From: Bradyrhizobium sp. Y36
GTDB taxonomy: Bacteria; Pseudomonadota; Alphaproteobacteria; Rhizobiales; Xanthobacteraceae
DNA length: 64,000 bases
Direction of reading: 5' to 3'
Assembly (NCBI RefSeq): GCF_002531575.1
Contig: NZ_NWTI01000003.1
Location: forward strand, 310,001 to 374,000
The notes beneath the pieces are model-generated. The model saw only the letters and a program-made list of their open reading frames with translations. It made no database searches and was not told the DNA's origin. Of this stretch, positions 1-9,173 are shown one piece after another (positions within the stretch are counted from its first letter, which is position 1; the number at the start of each line of letters is the position of its first letter). A program made the position numbers and the translations under genes.

Positions 1-437
1 AACCCGTCCATGAAGCGCATCAGGATGCCGTCGGCCCAGCGGATGAAGCCGGAGACCATGCCGATGGCAAGGCCTGCCGCGGATGCGAAGATCGCGACCG
101 ACAGGCCCACCGTAAGCGAGACCCGCGCGCCATAGAGCACGCGCGAATAGATGTCGCGGCCGAGCACGTCGGTGCCGAACCAGAAATCCGCCGACGGCGC
201 CCGCGTGCGCTTGGCAGGTGCCAGCGCGGTCGGATCGACCGTTCCGAGATAAGGCGCAAAGATCGCGATCAGGACCAACGCCAGCAACAGCGCGCCGCCG
301 ATCGCGACGGTGGGGTGGCCGCGCATCAGGCCGACGAAGCCGCGCCGGATCCTGACCGGCCGGAGGATCTCCGGCAGCTCCGGCGCAAGCACGAGGCCTG
401 CGGGAAGCGATTGCGGGTTGACGGTGGTGTCGGTCAA
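1..437 (-). CDS. ABC transporter permease, DppC/OppC family (3' end cut by window edge)
   Basis: Inner-membrane permease of a peptide/nickel-type ABC importer. The 145 visible codons hold a cytoplasmic N-terminal tail, a first membrane segment (GGALLLALVLIAIFAPYLG, about residues 46-64), the family-typical stretch FGTDVLGRDIYSRVLYGAR and the start of the transmembrane core. The EAA loop would lie outside the window. The start is TTG at 437, chosen because it overlaps the dppB stop as TTGA, which implies translational coupling, and because translation from it is DppC-like from the first turn. It follows dppB and the binding-protein gene on the same strand, the usual operon order. The family is clear; the substrate (peptide, opine, glutathione or metal chelate) cannot be told from sequence. 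Confidence 0.9.
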   Translation of the reverse strand, partial: MTDTTVNPQSLPAGLVLAPELPEILRPVRIRRGFVGLMRGHPTVAIGGALLLALVLIAIFAPYLGTVDPTALAPAKRTRAPSADFWFGTDVLGRDIYSRVLYGARVSLTVGLSVAIFASAAGLAIGMVSGFIRWADGILMRFMDG

Positions 438-1375
438 TAGCGGATCCTCGGGTCAACGAGCGTGTAAATGACGTCGATCATCAGGTTGACGAGGACGTAG
501 ACGAAGCTGAACAGCAGCACGATGCCCTGGATGACCGGATAGTCGCGGCGCAGGATCGCGTCGATCGTGAGCCGGCCGAGGCCGGGAATGGCGAACACGC
601 TCTCGGTGACGACGGCGCCGCCGATCAAGAGCGCAATGCCGATCCCGATCACGGTGACGATCGGCACCGCCGCGTTCTTCAGCGCGTGAATGAACAGGAT
701 GCCACCCTGCCCCAGGCCCTTCGCCTTGGCGGTGCGGATATAGTCCTGCTGCAACACCTCGAGCATGGCAGCGCGGGTGATGCGCGCGACCAGCGCGATG
801 TAGATGCAGCCGAGCGCGATCGCGGGCAGGATCAAATTCTCCAGCCACGGCAGGAAGCCTTGCGCGAGCGGCGTATAGCCCTGCACCGGCAGCCATTCCA
901 ATTCGAGAGCGAAAACGTAGGCGAGCATGTAGCCGACCACGAAGACGGGCAGCGAGAAGCCGAACACCGCAAAGCCCATGATGACGCGGTCGATCAGGCT
1001 CCCCGCCTTCCATGCCGCAACGACGCCGAGCGGCACCGCGACCACGATGGTGAGCAGCAGCGTGACCATCATCAGCGACAGTGTCGGCCCGAGACGCTGT
1101 CCGATCATCGTGGAGACCGGCAGGTTGGTGAAGATCGAGGTGCCGAGATCGCCGTGCAGGATGCGCCAGACCCAGCTTCCGAACTGGATCAGGAACGGGC
1201 GGTCGAGACCGAGACTCTGGCGAATGCGCTCCACATCCTCCGGGCTCGCCTGATCGCCCGCGATCACCACGGCGGGATCACCCGGCGCGATGTAGAGCAG
1301 GCTGAACACGAACAGCGCGACGATTGCCATGACCGGCAAGGTCGCGACGATGCGACGGAGAATGTAGGAGAGCAT
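434..1375 (-). CDS. ABC transporter permease, DppB/OppB family
   Basis: Inner-membrane permease that pairs with the DppC-type protein to form the channel of a peptide-type importer. At 313 residues it has the normal family length. It opens with the DppB-type N-terminus (LSYILRRIVATLPVMAIVAL) and the FxLLYIAPGDPA motif. There are about six membrane segments, and the cytoplasmic EAA loop that contacts the ATPase reads RTAKAKGLGQGGILFIHALK near residue 215. It ends in the typical VDPRIRY. It lies 17 bp after the binding-protein gene, and its stop overlaps the dppC start, so the three genes form one transcript. Substrate not predictable. Confidence 0.95.
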   Translation of the reverse strand: MLSYILRRIVATLPVMAIVALFVFSLLYIAPGDPAVVIAGDQASPEDVERIRQSLGLDRPFLIQFGSWVWRILHGDLGTSIFTNLPVSTMIGQRLGPTLSLMMVTLLLTIVVAVPLGVVAAWKAGSLIDRVIMGFAVFGFSLPVFVVGYMLAYVFALELEWLPVQGYTPLAQGFLPWLENLILPAIALGCIYIALVARITRAAMLEVLQQDYIRTAKAKGLGQGGILFIHALKNAAVPIVTVIGIGIALLIGGAVVTESVFAIPGLGRLTIDAILRRDYPVIQGIVLLFSFVYVLVNLMIDVIYTLVDPRIRY

Positions 1376-1392
1376 CTGGCTTCAGCGCACGA

Positions 1393-2994
1393 TCAAGCGG
1401 ACTTCGACACGCCCCAGAAGAACGGCAGCGGCCCCTTGGCGATGCCGGAGACGTTCTTGCGCCATGCCGTGTAGGTCAGGAAGAACCCGGTCGGCGCGTA
1501 GACGACGTCCTCGATCGCGGCCTTGTTGACCCGCCCGATCGCGGCCTTCTCCTCGTCGATGCTCTTGGCGTCGAACCAACCCGTGATCTCCTTCTCGGTA
1601 TTCGGGCTGTTGGGCCAGCCGAACCACGCCTTGTCGCCGTTGGCGCGGATGGCGGTGTAGGCGGCGGGCGTGATGCAATCGGCGCCGGCATGCCAGCTGT
1701 GGAACATGTTCCAGCCGCCCTGCCCGGGCGGCGTCTTCTGCGCGCGGCGAGAGCCGACCGTGCCCCAATCGGTGGCGACGAAGTCGACATTCATGCCGAG
1801 CCGTTTCAGGAGATCCGCGGTGACGTCGCCCTGCGCCTTCGTGATCGGCTGATCCTGCGCGACGAGGCAGGTCACCGGCTGGCCGGAATAGCCGCTCTCG
1901 GCGAGCAGCTTCTTGGCCGCGTCGAAGTCGCGCTTGCCCTTGAGGATATCGCCGCCCAGCTCGTTGTAGACAGGCGTATCAGGCGTGAAGAAGCCGGGCA
2001 GCGGCTTCCACAGCGCGGTGTCGTCGCCGACGATCGCGCGCATATAGTCTTCCTGGCTCAGTGCCATCAGCACCGCGCGCCGCGCCCGCACGTCGTTGAA
2101 CGGCGCGAACAGATGGTTCATGCGGAACGAGCCGATATTGCCGAGGGGATCACCGATGTCGACGCTGATGTTCTTGTTCTTCTTCAGCACCGGCACGAGG
2201 TCGGCGATCGGGTTCTCCCACCAATCGACCTCACCGTTCTGCAGGGCGGCGGCCGCGGTCGCCGGATCAGGCATCACGATCCATTCCACGCGATCGACCA
2301 TGATCTGCTTGCCGCCGGCCAGCCACGATGCCTTCTCCTGCCGCGGGACGTAATCGGCGAATTTCTCGAACACGGCCTTGGCGCCGGGGACCCATTCGCC
2401 CTTGGCGAACTTCATCGGGCCCGAGCCGACATATTCGGTGATCTGCTTGAAGGGGTCGGTCTTGGCGATGCGCTCGGGCATGATGAACGAGCACGGCGCG
2501 TTGTTCTTGGCCAGCGCGTAGAGCATTTTCGGGAAGGGCTGCTTCAGGACCCATTTGAAGGTGCGGTCGTCGACGGCGGTCAGTTCCTGCTGGATCGCGA
2601 TGATCATCAGGCCCATCGGATCGCGCGCAGCCCAGCGCGACAGGCTCGCGACGACGTCCTTGGCCAGCACCGGCTCGCCGTCATGGAACTTGAGACCGGA
2701 ACGCAGCTTGAACGTCCAGGTCTTGCCGTCGTCGGTGGTATCCTCGGACTCCACCATCTGGCGCTGCGGCTGAAGCTGCGCATCGATGCCGTAAAGCGTA
2801 TCCCAGACCAGCGCGGCCGCATTGCGCACCACATATTGCGTGCCCCAGATCGGATCGAAATTGGCAAGGTTGGCCTGCGGCACGAAGCGCAGGGTACGTG
2901 CGGATGCGCCCTGCGCGATGGCCGGTGCCGAGAGGCCGGTCAATGCCAGACCGCCCGCGCCGGCCAGTCCCTTCAATACGGTCCTGCGATCCAT
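1393..2994 (-). CDS. ABC transporter substrate-binding protein, family 5 (DppA/OppA-like), Tat signal
   Basis: Periplasmic ligand-binding protein (533 residues, SBP_bac_5 family) that delivers substrate to the DppB/DppC channel encoded next. The N-terminus has a twin-arginine motif (DRRTVLKG), then a hydrophobic stretch and a likely cleavage after APAIAQ near residue 28, which suggests folded export through Tat. The mature part has family features: GTQYVVRNAAALVWDTLYG, the K-L-R-x-G-x-K-F-H-D-G-E-P signature near residue 100, and Y-x-P-R-Q-E further on. First gene of the operon. The 254 bp upstream, to the divergent serine hydrolase gene, should carry promoters for both; no specific operator was recognised. 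Ligand unknown. Confidence 0.95.
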   Translation of the reverse strand: MDRRTVLKGLAGAGGLALTGLSAPAIAQGASARTLRFVPQANLANFDPIWGTQYVVRNAAALVWDTLYGIDAQLQPQRQMVESEDTTDDGKTWTFKLRSGLKFHDGEPVLAKDVVASLSRWAARDPMGLMIIAIQQELTAVDDRTFKWVLKQPFPKMLYALAKNNAPCSFIMPERIAKTDPFKQITEYVGSGPMKFAKGEWVPGAKAVFEKFADYVPRQEKASWLAGGKQIMVDRVEWIVMPDPATAAAALQNGEVDWWENPIADLVPVLKKNKNISVDIGDPLGNIGSFRMNHLFAPFNDVRARRAVLMALSQEDYMRAIVGDDTALWKPLPGFFTPDTPVYNELGGDILKGKRDFDAAKKLLAESGYSGQPVTCLVAQDQPITKAQGDVTADLLKRLGMNVDFVATDWGTVGSRRAQKTPPGQGGWNMFHSWHAGADCITPAAYTAIRANGDKAWFGWPNSPNTEKEITGWFDAKSIDEEKAAIGRVNKAAIEDVVYAPTGFFLTYTAWRKNVSGIAKGPLPFFWGVSKSA

Positions 2995-3248
2995 GAAGTC
3001 CTCCCGTTATTGCCGTGATGCCGGCCATCGTTGGCCAAGAGCAGTGAAACCAGAGCTCATTGGCTTGCAAATGGTATGCCACTAAACGCGCCTTCACCAG
3101 CGCGATCTCACTGTCATTTTCGTGAGCTTGACTTCGAGAGCCGGCGACAGCGTCGGCTGGCGAAACGGCTATTGCTCTCGACAATTCCTGATGGCAGCAT
3201 TGTGCGATGCATTAATCAGGTTGTCGTGGACGCGGGCGGCACAATCGA

Positions 3249-4400
3249 ATGAAACGACGCCAATTCATGTCGCTCGTCGGTGGGGTGGCGTTGTCACCGC
3301 TGGCCGGAATGCCCGTAGCCGCGGAGCCCGCCAGTTGCGGCATCCCTGCCCCGCAAGCCGATGGTTGGCCAACCGCGTCCGGCACTGAGGACGGCCTCGT
3401 CGATACAGCGGCGCTGTGCAGGATGACCGACCGGCTCGCGGCGTCCGCCAATGTGCACGCCGTGTTGGTCGCGCGCGGCGGCAAGCTGGTGTTCGAGCGC
3501 TATCTGACGGGCTCCGACGAGATCAAAGACCGTCCCATCGCAAACGCCACCTTCGATGCCGATACGCTGCACGACATGAAATCGGTGTCCAAGAGCGTGG
3601 CGTGCCTCGCGCTCGGGATCGCGATCGATCGCGGGCTGATCGCGAGCGTCGACGAACCGATCTTCAGCTTCTTTCCTGAATTGTCCGACCTGCGTTCGCC
3701 CGAGAAGGACCGCATCCGGCTGTCGCACGCGCTCACCATGTCGCTGGGCCTGAAATGGGTGGAGGCTACGCCGAGCACGGGCAACGACAATAATGACGAG
3801 GCGCGCATGCACATGGCCGCCGACCCCTGTCGCTATGTGCTCGGTCTTCCCGCGGTGACGCCGGCCGGACAAGATTTCTTTTACAACACCGGCGCACTCA
3901 CGCTGGTCTCGGCCATCATCCGAAAGGCCGTCGGAAAGCCGCTCGACGAATTCGCGCGCGAGGTGCTGTTCGAGCCGCTCGGCATCACCCGCTTCGAGTG
4001 GACGCGCGTGAAGGGCGATACCAATGCCGGAGGAGGATTGCGCCTGCGCCCGCGCGACATGGTCAAAATCGGTCAGCTCGTGCTCGCGGGCGGCCGCTGG
4101 AACGATCGTCAAATCGTGTCGAAGGCATGGATCGACGCTTCGACACGACCGCGGCTGGAAGCCACGGGTCCCTATTTCTACGGCTATCTGTGGTGGCTCG
4201 GCCGATCCCTCCACGGCGGACGCGAAATCCATTGGGACGCCGCGCTCGGTCGCGGCGGGCAGTCCATCCGCATCGTTCCGGAGCTCGACCTCGTGGTGGC
4301 CGTGACCGCGGGCTATTATCAGGACTACAGCCCGCGCGCGTTTCAGCTGCAGTCCGGCGTTTTCAAGGAGGTCTTGCGGGCCATTCCGGTGGCGGGCTGA
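3249..4400 (+). CDS. exported serine hydrolase, class-C beta-lactamase fold
   Basis: Member of the beta-lactamase/DD-peptidase/esterase superfamily (383 residues). The N-terminus reads like a Tat or Sec signal (MKRRQFMSLVGGVALSPLAG) with cleavage likely after VAAEPA, so the enzyme should act in the periplasm. The nucleophile motif S-x-x-K is S112-V-S-K115. A Tyr at 212 in FFYNTGA sits where the Y-x-N motif is expected, as in 6-aminohexanoate-dimer-hydrolase-type relatives. A glycine-rich GRGGQSIR motif near residue 335 takes the place of the third box. Whether it hydrolyses beta-lactams, peptides or esters cannot be decided; the YNTG form points to an esterase/amidase-like member. It converges with the PepSY gene, with one base between the stops. 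Confidence 0.88.
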   Translation: MKRRQFMSLVGGVALSPLAGMPVAAEPASCGIPAPQADGWPTASGTEDGLVDTAALCRMTDRLAASANVHAVLVARGGKLVFERYLTGSDEIKDRPIANATFDADTLHDMKSVSKSVACLALGIAIDRGLIASVDEPIFSFFPELSDLRSPEKDRIRLSHALTMSLGLKWVEATPSTGNDNNDEARMHMAADPCRYVLGLPAVTPAGQDFFYNTGALTLVSAIIRKAVGKPLDEFAREVLFEPLGITRFEWTRVKGDTNAGGGLRLRPRDMVKIGQLVLAGGRWNDRQIVSKAWIDASTRPRLEATGPYFYGYLWWLGRSLHGGREIHWDAALGRGGQSIRIVPELDLVVAVTAGYYQDYSPRAFQLQSGVFKEVLRAIPVAG

Positions 4401-4401
4401 C

Positions 4402-5829
4402 TCAACGCGACAGAAGCAGGCGCCGCCAGCCGATGACAATTCCCGTGACGGAGAACACAAGACCGAACCCGCAAAGTGCGACGATCAATATCTCGCGCAA
4501 GAGAGGATGCGCGAGCAGGGTCGGAAAATCCAACGTGTGCAGCGCGCCATACGCCCAGCGATAGGCGCGACGCGAAGCATCAAGCCTCTGCAGCACAGTG
4601 CCGTCGGCGCCATCGATATCGAACCAGACCTCGCCGCAATGCGACCGGTAGACCGGCGCGCCCGGGACGGTAGACCGCGCGGGATAGTCGTCATTGCCCG
4701 CGAGAACGCTGGGAATGCCGCAATTTGCAGCAAGGCGGGTCGTCAAGCCGCCAACCTCTTGCGCGCTCAAAAATCCGGCTTGTCCCGCACCGGACGCATC
4801 TTCTGTCCTCACCAGCGCCTGCGCATCCAGCGCGAGCCGATCGCGGCGGTAGGCTTTGCCGGCGAAGGCGAACCATTCGGCCTCCCGGGCCGAGGACGGC
4901 AACGGTTTGCGGTCAAGCGATGATGCGGCCGCCCAGACTGGCACGGCATTCACGGTATTGCCTTCAGGGCCCGTCAGCTGTCCGCGCGAGAACAGCCGGC
5001 CGTGATCCATCGAGAGCCAGCCGCTGAAGATCCAGCTGAGCACGAACAGCGTCGCCGCAAGGCCGAGGATGTGATGCAGCCCGTGCCAGCCGCGATAAGG
5101 CGTCGCAAGGCGGCCGCTCCGCATCCTGATCCGCACGAGGCCGAGCACTGCGCCCAGCACGGCCGCGATCAGGGCCAGCAGCGACAGCGTCCAGACCACG
5201 CCGTCCCACAGCGCCCAATCGCTCCGCAGGAGCGTTGGATAGATCCAGTGCAGGACGCTGCCGACGAGATTCCAGCCGCGCTCGCTTCGCGTCGTATCCA
5301 GCACGACCTCGCCGGTGCGCGACGAGACGTAGACTTCCGTTCCGGCCGTGTCGCCGAGCGCCACCCGAAACACGGGCCGGTGACGGTCGAAGCCGTTCGG
5401 GACGCTCCACTGGTCGTAGGCCGCATGGGCAACGAGAGCGGCATGCGCGACATCGAGCCCGCGTTGACGCGCATGCGCAACCGCGATGGCGAGCGCGAGA
5501 TCGGCCGACCGCACCGATGCATCCTGCCCGTCGGTCGCGCGAACCGCGCGCAGCTGCGCGGCCCTCGACACGACGTAGACCGGCCCATCGCTCCGTAGGA
5601 TCAAGCGCACGCGCGTGGCATCGGGGATGCCGCTCGCGGCCACGGCATCGGCAATAGCGACGCGCAGCTCGCCCGGATTCACCGGCGCAAGCCCGGCAAC
5701 CCGCTCCGCTTCCGTCAGCGACGGAAACGGAACGAAGTGCATGACGATGCCGGTCGCGAACCACATCGCGAACAGCAGGCAGAACGCGACCCCGAGCCAG
5801 CGGTGCAGCAGGACGATCGCGCCCATCAT
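4402..5829 (-). CDS. PepSY-associated membrane protein
   Basis: Inner-membrane protein of the PepSY/PiuB-like family (475 residues). It has an N-terminal membrane segment (HRWLGVAFCLLFAMWFATG, about 9-30), a periplasmic PepSY-like region with GTEVYVSSRTGEVV near residue 170, two central segments (about 210-235 and 250-270, the latter with WHGLHHILGLAATLFVLSW) and a C-terminal segment ending GIVIGWRRLLLSR. Such proteins often sit beside TonB-dependent receptors and have been proposed to reduce or process ferric chelates after uptake. It begins 12 bp after the receptor gene on the same strand, so it is probably co-transcribed and under the same cobalamin riboswitch. That context suggests a task in uptake of a corrinoid or cobalt/iron chelate. 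Biochemical role unproven. Confidence 0.88.
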   Translation of the reverse strand: MMGAIVLLHRWLGVAFCLLFAMWFATGIVMHFVPFPSLTEAERVAGLAPVNPGELRVAIADAVAASGIPDATRVRLILRSDGPVYVVSRAAQLRAVRATDGQDASVRSADLALAIAVAHARQRGLDVAHAALVAHAAYDQWSVPNGFDRHRPVFRVALGDTAGTEVYVSSRTGEVVLDTTRSERGWNLVGSVLHWIYPTLLRSDWALWDGVVWTLSLLALIAAVLGAVLGLVRIRMRSGRLATPYRGWHGLHHILGLAATLFVLSWIFSGWLSMDHGRLFSRGQLTGPEGNTVNAVPVWAAASSLDRKPLPSSAREAEWFAFAGKAYRRDRLALDAQALVRTEDASGAGQAGFLSAQEVGGLTTRLAANCGIPSVLAGNDDYPARSTVPGAPVYRSHCGEVWFDIDGADGTVLQRLDASRRAYRWAYGALHTLDFPTLLAHPLLREILIVALCGFGLVFSVTGIVIGWRRLLLSR

Positions 5830-5841
5830 GCGGTCAGCGTC

Positions 5842-8208
5842 CTACCATTTGAACGCCGCCGAGATCTCGTAGGTGCGCGGCGCGCCCAAGAGGATCTGAT
5901 CGGGATAGAACGGATCGCCCCAGATCGCGTAGCGCTTGTCGGTGATGTTGCGGACGCGGAAGGTCAGGCGGGCCTGGTCGACCGCGCCAAACACCGTCTT
6001 GGGGATGTCGACGAAGGCATAGACGTCGGCGACGGTGTAGGCCTTCATCGTCACCGTGTTGGCGTCGGTGTTGTAGCGATCGCCGACATGGCGGCCGGTG
6101 ATGCCGAGTTCGACCGGCCATGGCGTGAAGAACCGATACGACGCACCGGCATTGGCAACGATGCGCGGCACGTTCGGCGGCGCGTTGCCGGAGAACGAGC
6201 CGCCGACGAAATTGTAGTCGGCATAGCGCGCATCGACATAGGCGATGTTGCCCCACAGCCGCAGCGGCTCGATCGGCCGCACCGAGGCGGCAAGCTCGAC
6301 ACCCTTTGATTCCTGCCGTCCGGCAATATTGAGCGCCTGCCCGCCGGCGGCGGCATAGACGTTCTTGCGCTGGATATCATAGGCCGAGAACGACCATTCC
6401 GCCCGGTTGTCCCAGAACAGGTGCTTGACGCCGGTCTCGTAGGTGCGCGACGTCGTGAGGTCCAGCGGCTGGGTCGGCAGCAACAGGAAGATGTTGTTGG
6501 CGGACACGTCGGCGCCGGTCGCGTACTGGCTGAAGAAGGTCAGGCCGGGCACGGCCTCCCAGGTGTAGCCGATGCGTCCCGTCACCGGTGCCCAGTCCTT
6601 GGAGTACGGGAAGCCCGCGTTCGCGAGCCCCGCAGCGTCCGTCGAATTGCGATCGAGCCCGATATGCTCGACACGCAGGCCGCCGATCAGCGCAAAGGTC
6701 CGCGTCAGCTTCAGCCGGTCCTCGAACGAGAGTGCCTCGTTGTCGATGCGCGCGGTCTGCTGCTTGGTCGTGAGCAGGCCGTAGAATCCGCGGTTGGGAT
6801 CGACAAGAGAAACCGAATCCCCGGGGAAGTTCGCCGCACCCGGCCGGACGAAATCGAGATAGCTCGACGACAGCGTCGTGACCATACGGTTGTCGAACCC
6901 TGCAATGTTCGCATCCCAGATCAGGTCGGTGATGTTGCCGACGAGGCGCTGGCTGTGCGCGACGTAGAAGCGCTCGCGATCGACCAGATTCGTGCCGGAG
7001 TTGAACGCCTCGATCTCGTTGTTGAACCAGCTGCGCTCGGCGCCATAACCATAGGCCTGGCTCTTCAAGGTCAGGTCGGGCGCGAGCTTCAGCTCGAAAC
7101 CGCCGCGCAGCCAGACTTCCTGCGCCACGTTGCGGTTGTCGAGGACGTTGTAATTGGTGTTGAAGGTGCGGTCGTCGATCGTAACCGCGCCGAGATTGGT
7201 CTTGTTGTAGTTCGAGACGTAATTGCCCGAGACGATGCCGCTCGTCGCGTGCGAGCCGCTGAAGGCGACCGGCACCAGCGGCGCGCCCCAATAGGCCTTG
7301 CCGCGATCCTCGCGATACTCGATCGCGCCCCAGACCTTGAGGCTGTCGGAGATGCGGTAGTTGAGCTGGCCGGAGACGTCGAGCGTCCTGGTGTTGGTGT
7401 CGTCGACGAAGCCGTTGAGCGAGGAGCGGCTGACGTCGAAGCGGTAGTCGAGACCTTGGACGTTGGTGCTGCCGCCCGAGCCGTAATGGGCACGGAACGA
7501 GTTCAGGGAGTCGTACGAGAAGTCCGCCTCGTTGCGGATCGGCCCCGTGTGCGGCTGCTTCGTGACGAAGTTGATCGCGCCGCCGGCCGCGCCCTCGCCC
7601 GAGATCAGCGAGGCCGGACCTTTCAGGAATTCCACGGCCTCCAGATTGGCCGTGTCCATGATCCGCGACGTCATGTTCTGCGGGCCGATCTTGATGCCGT
7701 TGTAGAGCGTGTTGATCTGGCTGTTGGTGAAGCCGCGCATCGAGAAGCCCGCCGGCTCTCCTGGCGCGTCGCCGGAGGTGACGCCGACCGCGCCCTGCGC
7801 CACCTCGGACACGGTGCGATAGCCCTGCTCGCGCATGGTCTCGGCCGAGATCACCTCGACGGTCGCCGGCGTCTCGCGCACCGTGAGGCCAAGGCGCGAG
7901 GCGCTTTCGGCGACCGCATTGGAGTTGAGCGGCGTCGCCGCTTGCACTTGCGACGATGTGCCCGGCACGGCAGGTCTCGGCGCGGCCGCGGCAGTTGCGG
8001 ATCTGCGCGACGACGCGCGACGTGTGCTCTGCCCGTCCCGCCCGGCAGGCTTCGCCTGCTTGCGGGACTGGGCGGGCGACACCTCGATCGGCGGCAGCGG
8101 CTCGCGCGATTGCTGCGCCAGCGCGGCCGGCATATCAGCCGCAGCCAGCGTAAGGGCAGCGGAGGCGAGCAGGAAGCCGCGCGGTCGTACGATCTGAATG
8201 GAAGACAC
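5842..8208 (-). CDS. TonB-dependent outer-membrane receptor, siderophore-receptor type
   Basis: Outer-membrane active transporter (788 residues). A signal peptide ends near ADMPAALAQQ, followed by a Pro/Ser/Arg-rich linker to about residue 95. The plug domain follows (ETPATVEVISAETMREQGYR, then SMRGFTNSQINTLYNGIKIG, then LEAVEFLKGPASLISGEGA, about 105-215). The rest is a 22-strand-type barrel ending RTYEISAAFKW, with the terminal aromatic residue needed for barrel assembly. Plug and barrel look like the ferric-siderophore (FhuA/FhuE) branch rather than classical BtuB. Start is GTG at 8208, preceded by GAGGT. A cobalamin riboswitch lies about 130 bp upstream, so expression should follow B12 status and the likely cargo is a corrinoid or a cobalt chelate. 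The PepSY gene follows directly. Confidence 0.93.
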   Translation of the reverse strand: MSSIQIVRPRGFLLASAALTLAAADMPAALAQQSREPLPPIEVSPAQSRKQAKPAGRDGQSTRRASSRRSATAAAAPRPAVPGTSSQVQAATPLNSNAVAESASRLGLTVRETPATVEVISAETMREQGYRTVSEVAQGAVGVTSGDAPGEPAGFSMRGFTNSQINTLYNGIKIGPQNMTSRIMDTANLEAVEFLKGPASLISGEGAAGGAINFVTKQPHTGPIRNEADFSYDSLNSFRAHYGSGGSTNVQGLDYRFDVSRSSLNGFVDDTNTRTLDVSGQLNYRISDSLKVWGAIEYREDRGKAYWGAPLVPVAFSGSHATSGIVSGNYVSNYNKTNLGAVTIDDRTFNTNYNVLDNRNVAQEVWLRGGFELKLAPDLTLKSQAYGYGAERSWFNNEIEAFNSGTNLVDRERFYVAHSQRLVGNITDLIWDANIAGFDNRMVTTLSSSYLDFVRPGAANFPGDSVSLVDPNRGFYGLLTTKQQTARIDNEALSFEDRLKLTRTFALIGGLRVEHIGLDRNSTDAAGLANAGFPYSKDWAPVTGRIGYTWEAVPGLTFFSQYATGADVSANNIFLLLPTQPLDLTTSRTYETGVKHLFWDNRAEWSFSAYDIQRKNVYAAAGGQALNIAGRQESKGVELAASVRPIEPLRLWGNIAYVDARYADYNFVGGSFSGNAPPNVPRIVANAGASYRFFTPWPVELGITGRHVGDRYNTDANTVTMKAYTVADVYAFVDIPKTVFGAVDQARLTFRVRNITDKRYAIWGDPFYPDQILLGAPRTYEISAAFKW

Positions 8209-8335
8209 GATTCTGGACCTCGGTATGACGTCAGTGGCACGTCACAGCGAACGAGGTCTCACCACGGGCTTGTCAGCCCTCCGATGAAGCCGAATGTCTG
8301 TACTCCCCGACCGACATCTTCGCGTGTGACCACGG

Positions 8336-8515
8336 CTGACGGCAGGTCTCCTGGCTCGCGGGTCATCACCGCTTCGTCGCCTTCCCGGGACCGAGCGCCC
8401 AGTGGCTTCTGACGAAGGATTATCCGCTCACAGTTGCGGGGGCAGCCACGGCATTGGGGACAACGTCCCCGCACCGCATTCCCTTTTCATCCCCTCTCGG
8501 GGAAACCGTCGCGAG
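8336..8515 (-). promoter_or_regulatory. cobalamin riboswitch upstream of the TonB-dependent receptor
   Basis: Read on the minus strand, the leader carries the conserved blocks of the adenosylcobalamin riboswitch in order: AAAAGGGAATGCGGTGCGGG (near 8475-8490), GGCTGCCCCCGCAACTGTGA, GCCACTGGGCGC, GGGAAGG, and GAGCCAGGAGACCTGCC at the 3' end (near 8340). The aptamer lies about 130 nt before the receptor start. A 7-nt inverted repeat (GTCAGCC at the aptamer edge, GGCTGAC about 60 nt later) could form part of the expression platform. Ligand binding is expected to lower receptor expression. Confidence 0.93.
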
Positions 8516-8600
8516 CATCTAGGATTACCATCACGACAGAGTCAATGTATCCCATGCGGCGTTATTGCCACAGCGGCCAACTTCCTATGGAGAGATGAGC

Positions 8601-9173
8601 ATGGAAGGCGAGACCTTCCTCTGGTTGATCCGGCACGCGCCAGTCGCGGGCGTCGCAGGCACCATCCACGCCTCCGACGCACCGGCCGATCTCAGCGATC
8701 ACGCGCAGCTGGATGCGTTGCGGCGGCGCCTGCCCCGGAATGCCGCCAGCTATGCCAGCCCGTCGCGGCGCACGGTCGAGACGGCGTGCGCGCTCGGCCT
8801 CGACCCGGAGCTGGTCGGCGAATTCCGCGAGCAGGATTTCGGCGACTGGACCGGCCATCGGCACGACGCGCTCGCCGCAACCGGCGGCGAGGCCTATGCG
8901 CAGTTCTGGAACGATCCGGCCGGCGGACGGCCGCCGGGCGGCGAAAGCTTTGCGGACCAGGTCGTGCGCGTCCGGGTCGGTCTGTCGCGGATCGAAGCCG
9001 GATCGGCCACGCCGGTCGTGCATTCCGGCACCATCCGCGCAATCCTCTGCATCGCGCTGGACCTCACGCCGCAGGCCGCCTTGCGCTTCGTGATCGATCC
9101 GCTGTCGCTGACGCGGGTCGACCGGCTTGCGAGCGGCTGGCGCGTCGTTTCCGTCAACCAGCGGATCAGCTAG
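8601..9173 (+). CDS. histidine phosphatase family protein, probable alpha-ribazole phosphatase
   Basis: Phosphoglycerate-mutase-like phosphatase (190 residues from the chosen start). The catalytic RHG-type motif appears as LIRHAPV near residue 10. SPSRRTVETA provides the second conserved Arg, a Glu-containing REQDFGDWTGH follows, and the second catalytic His lies in VVHSGTIRAIL. In cobalamin loci such enzymes (CobC of Salmonella) dephosphorylate alpha-ribazole 5'-phosphate to give alpha-ribazole. Position next to cobT, which makes that substrate, supports this role. ATG 8601 is preferred because GGAGAG lies 6 nt upstream; ATG 8595 in the same frame is possible. The 3' end overlaps the convergent cobT gene by 8 bp. 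Confidence 0.85.
   Translation: MEGETFLWLIRHAPVAGVAGTIHASDAPADLSDHAQLDALRRRLPRNAASYASPSRRTVETACALGLDPELVGEFREQDFGDWTGHRHDALAATGGEAYAQFWNDPAGGRPPGGESFADQVVRVRVGLSRIEAGSATPVVHSGTIRAILCIALDLTPQAALRFVIDPLSLTRVDRLASGWRVVSVNQRIS

Noticed and set aside
3031..3388. Small plus-strand frames upstream of and overlapping the serine hydrolase start
   Set aside because: They lack conserved features and overlap the promoter region and the signal-peptide-bearing start of the hydrolase.
5842..8208. Naming the TonB receptor BtuB
   Set aside because: The riboswitch suggests corrinoid-linked function, but the protein resembles siderophore receptors in plug and barrel; the name would overstate the evidence.
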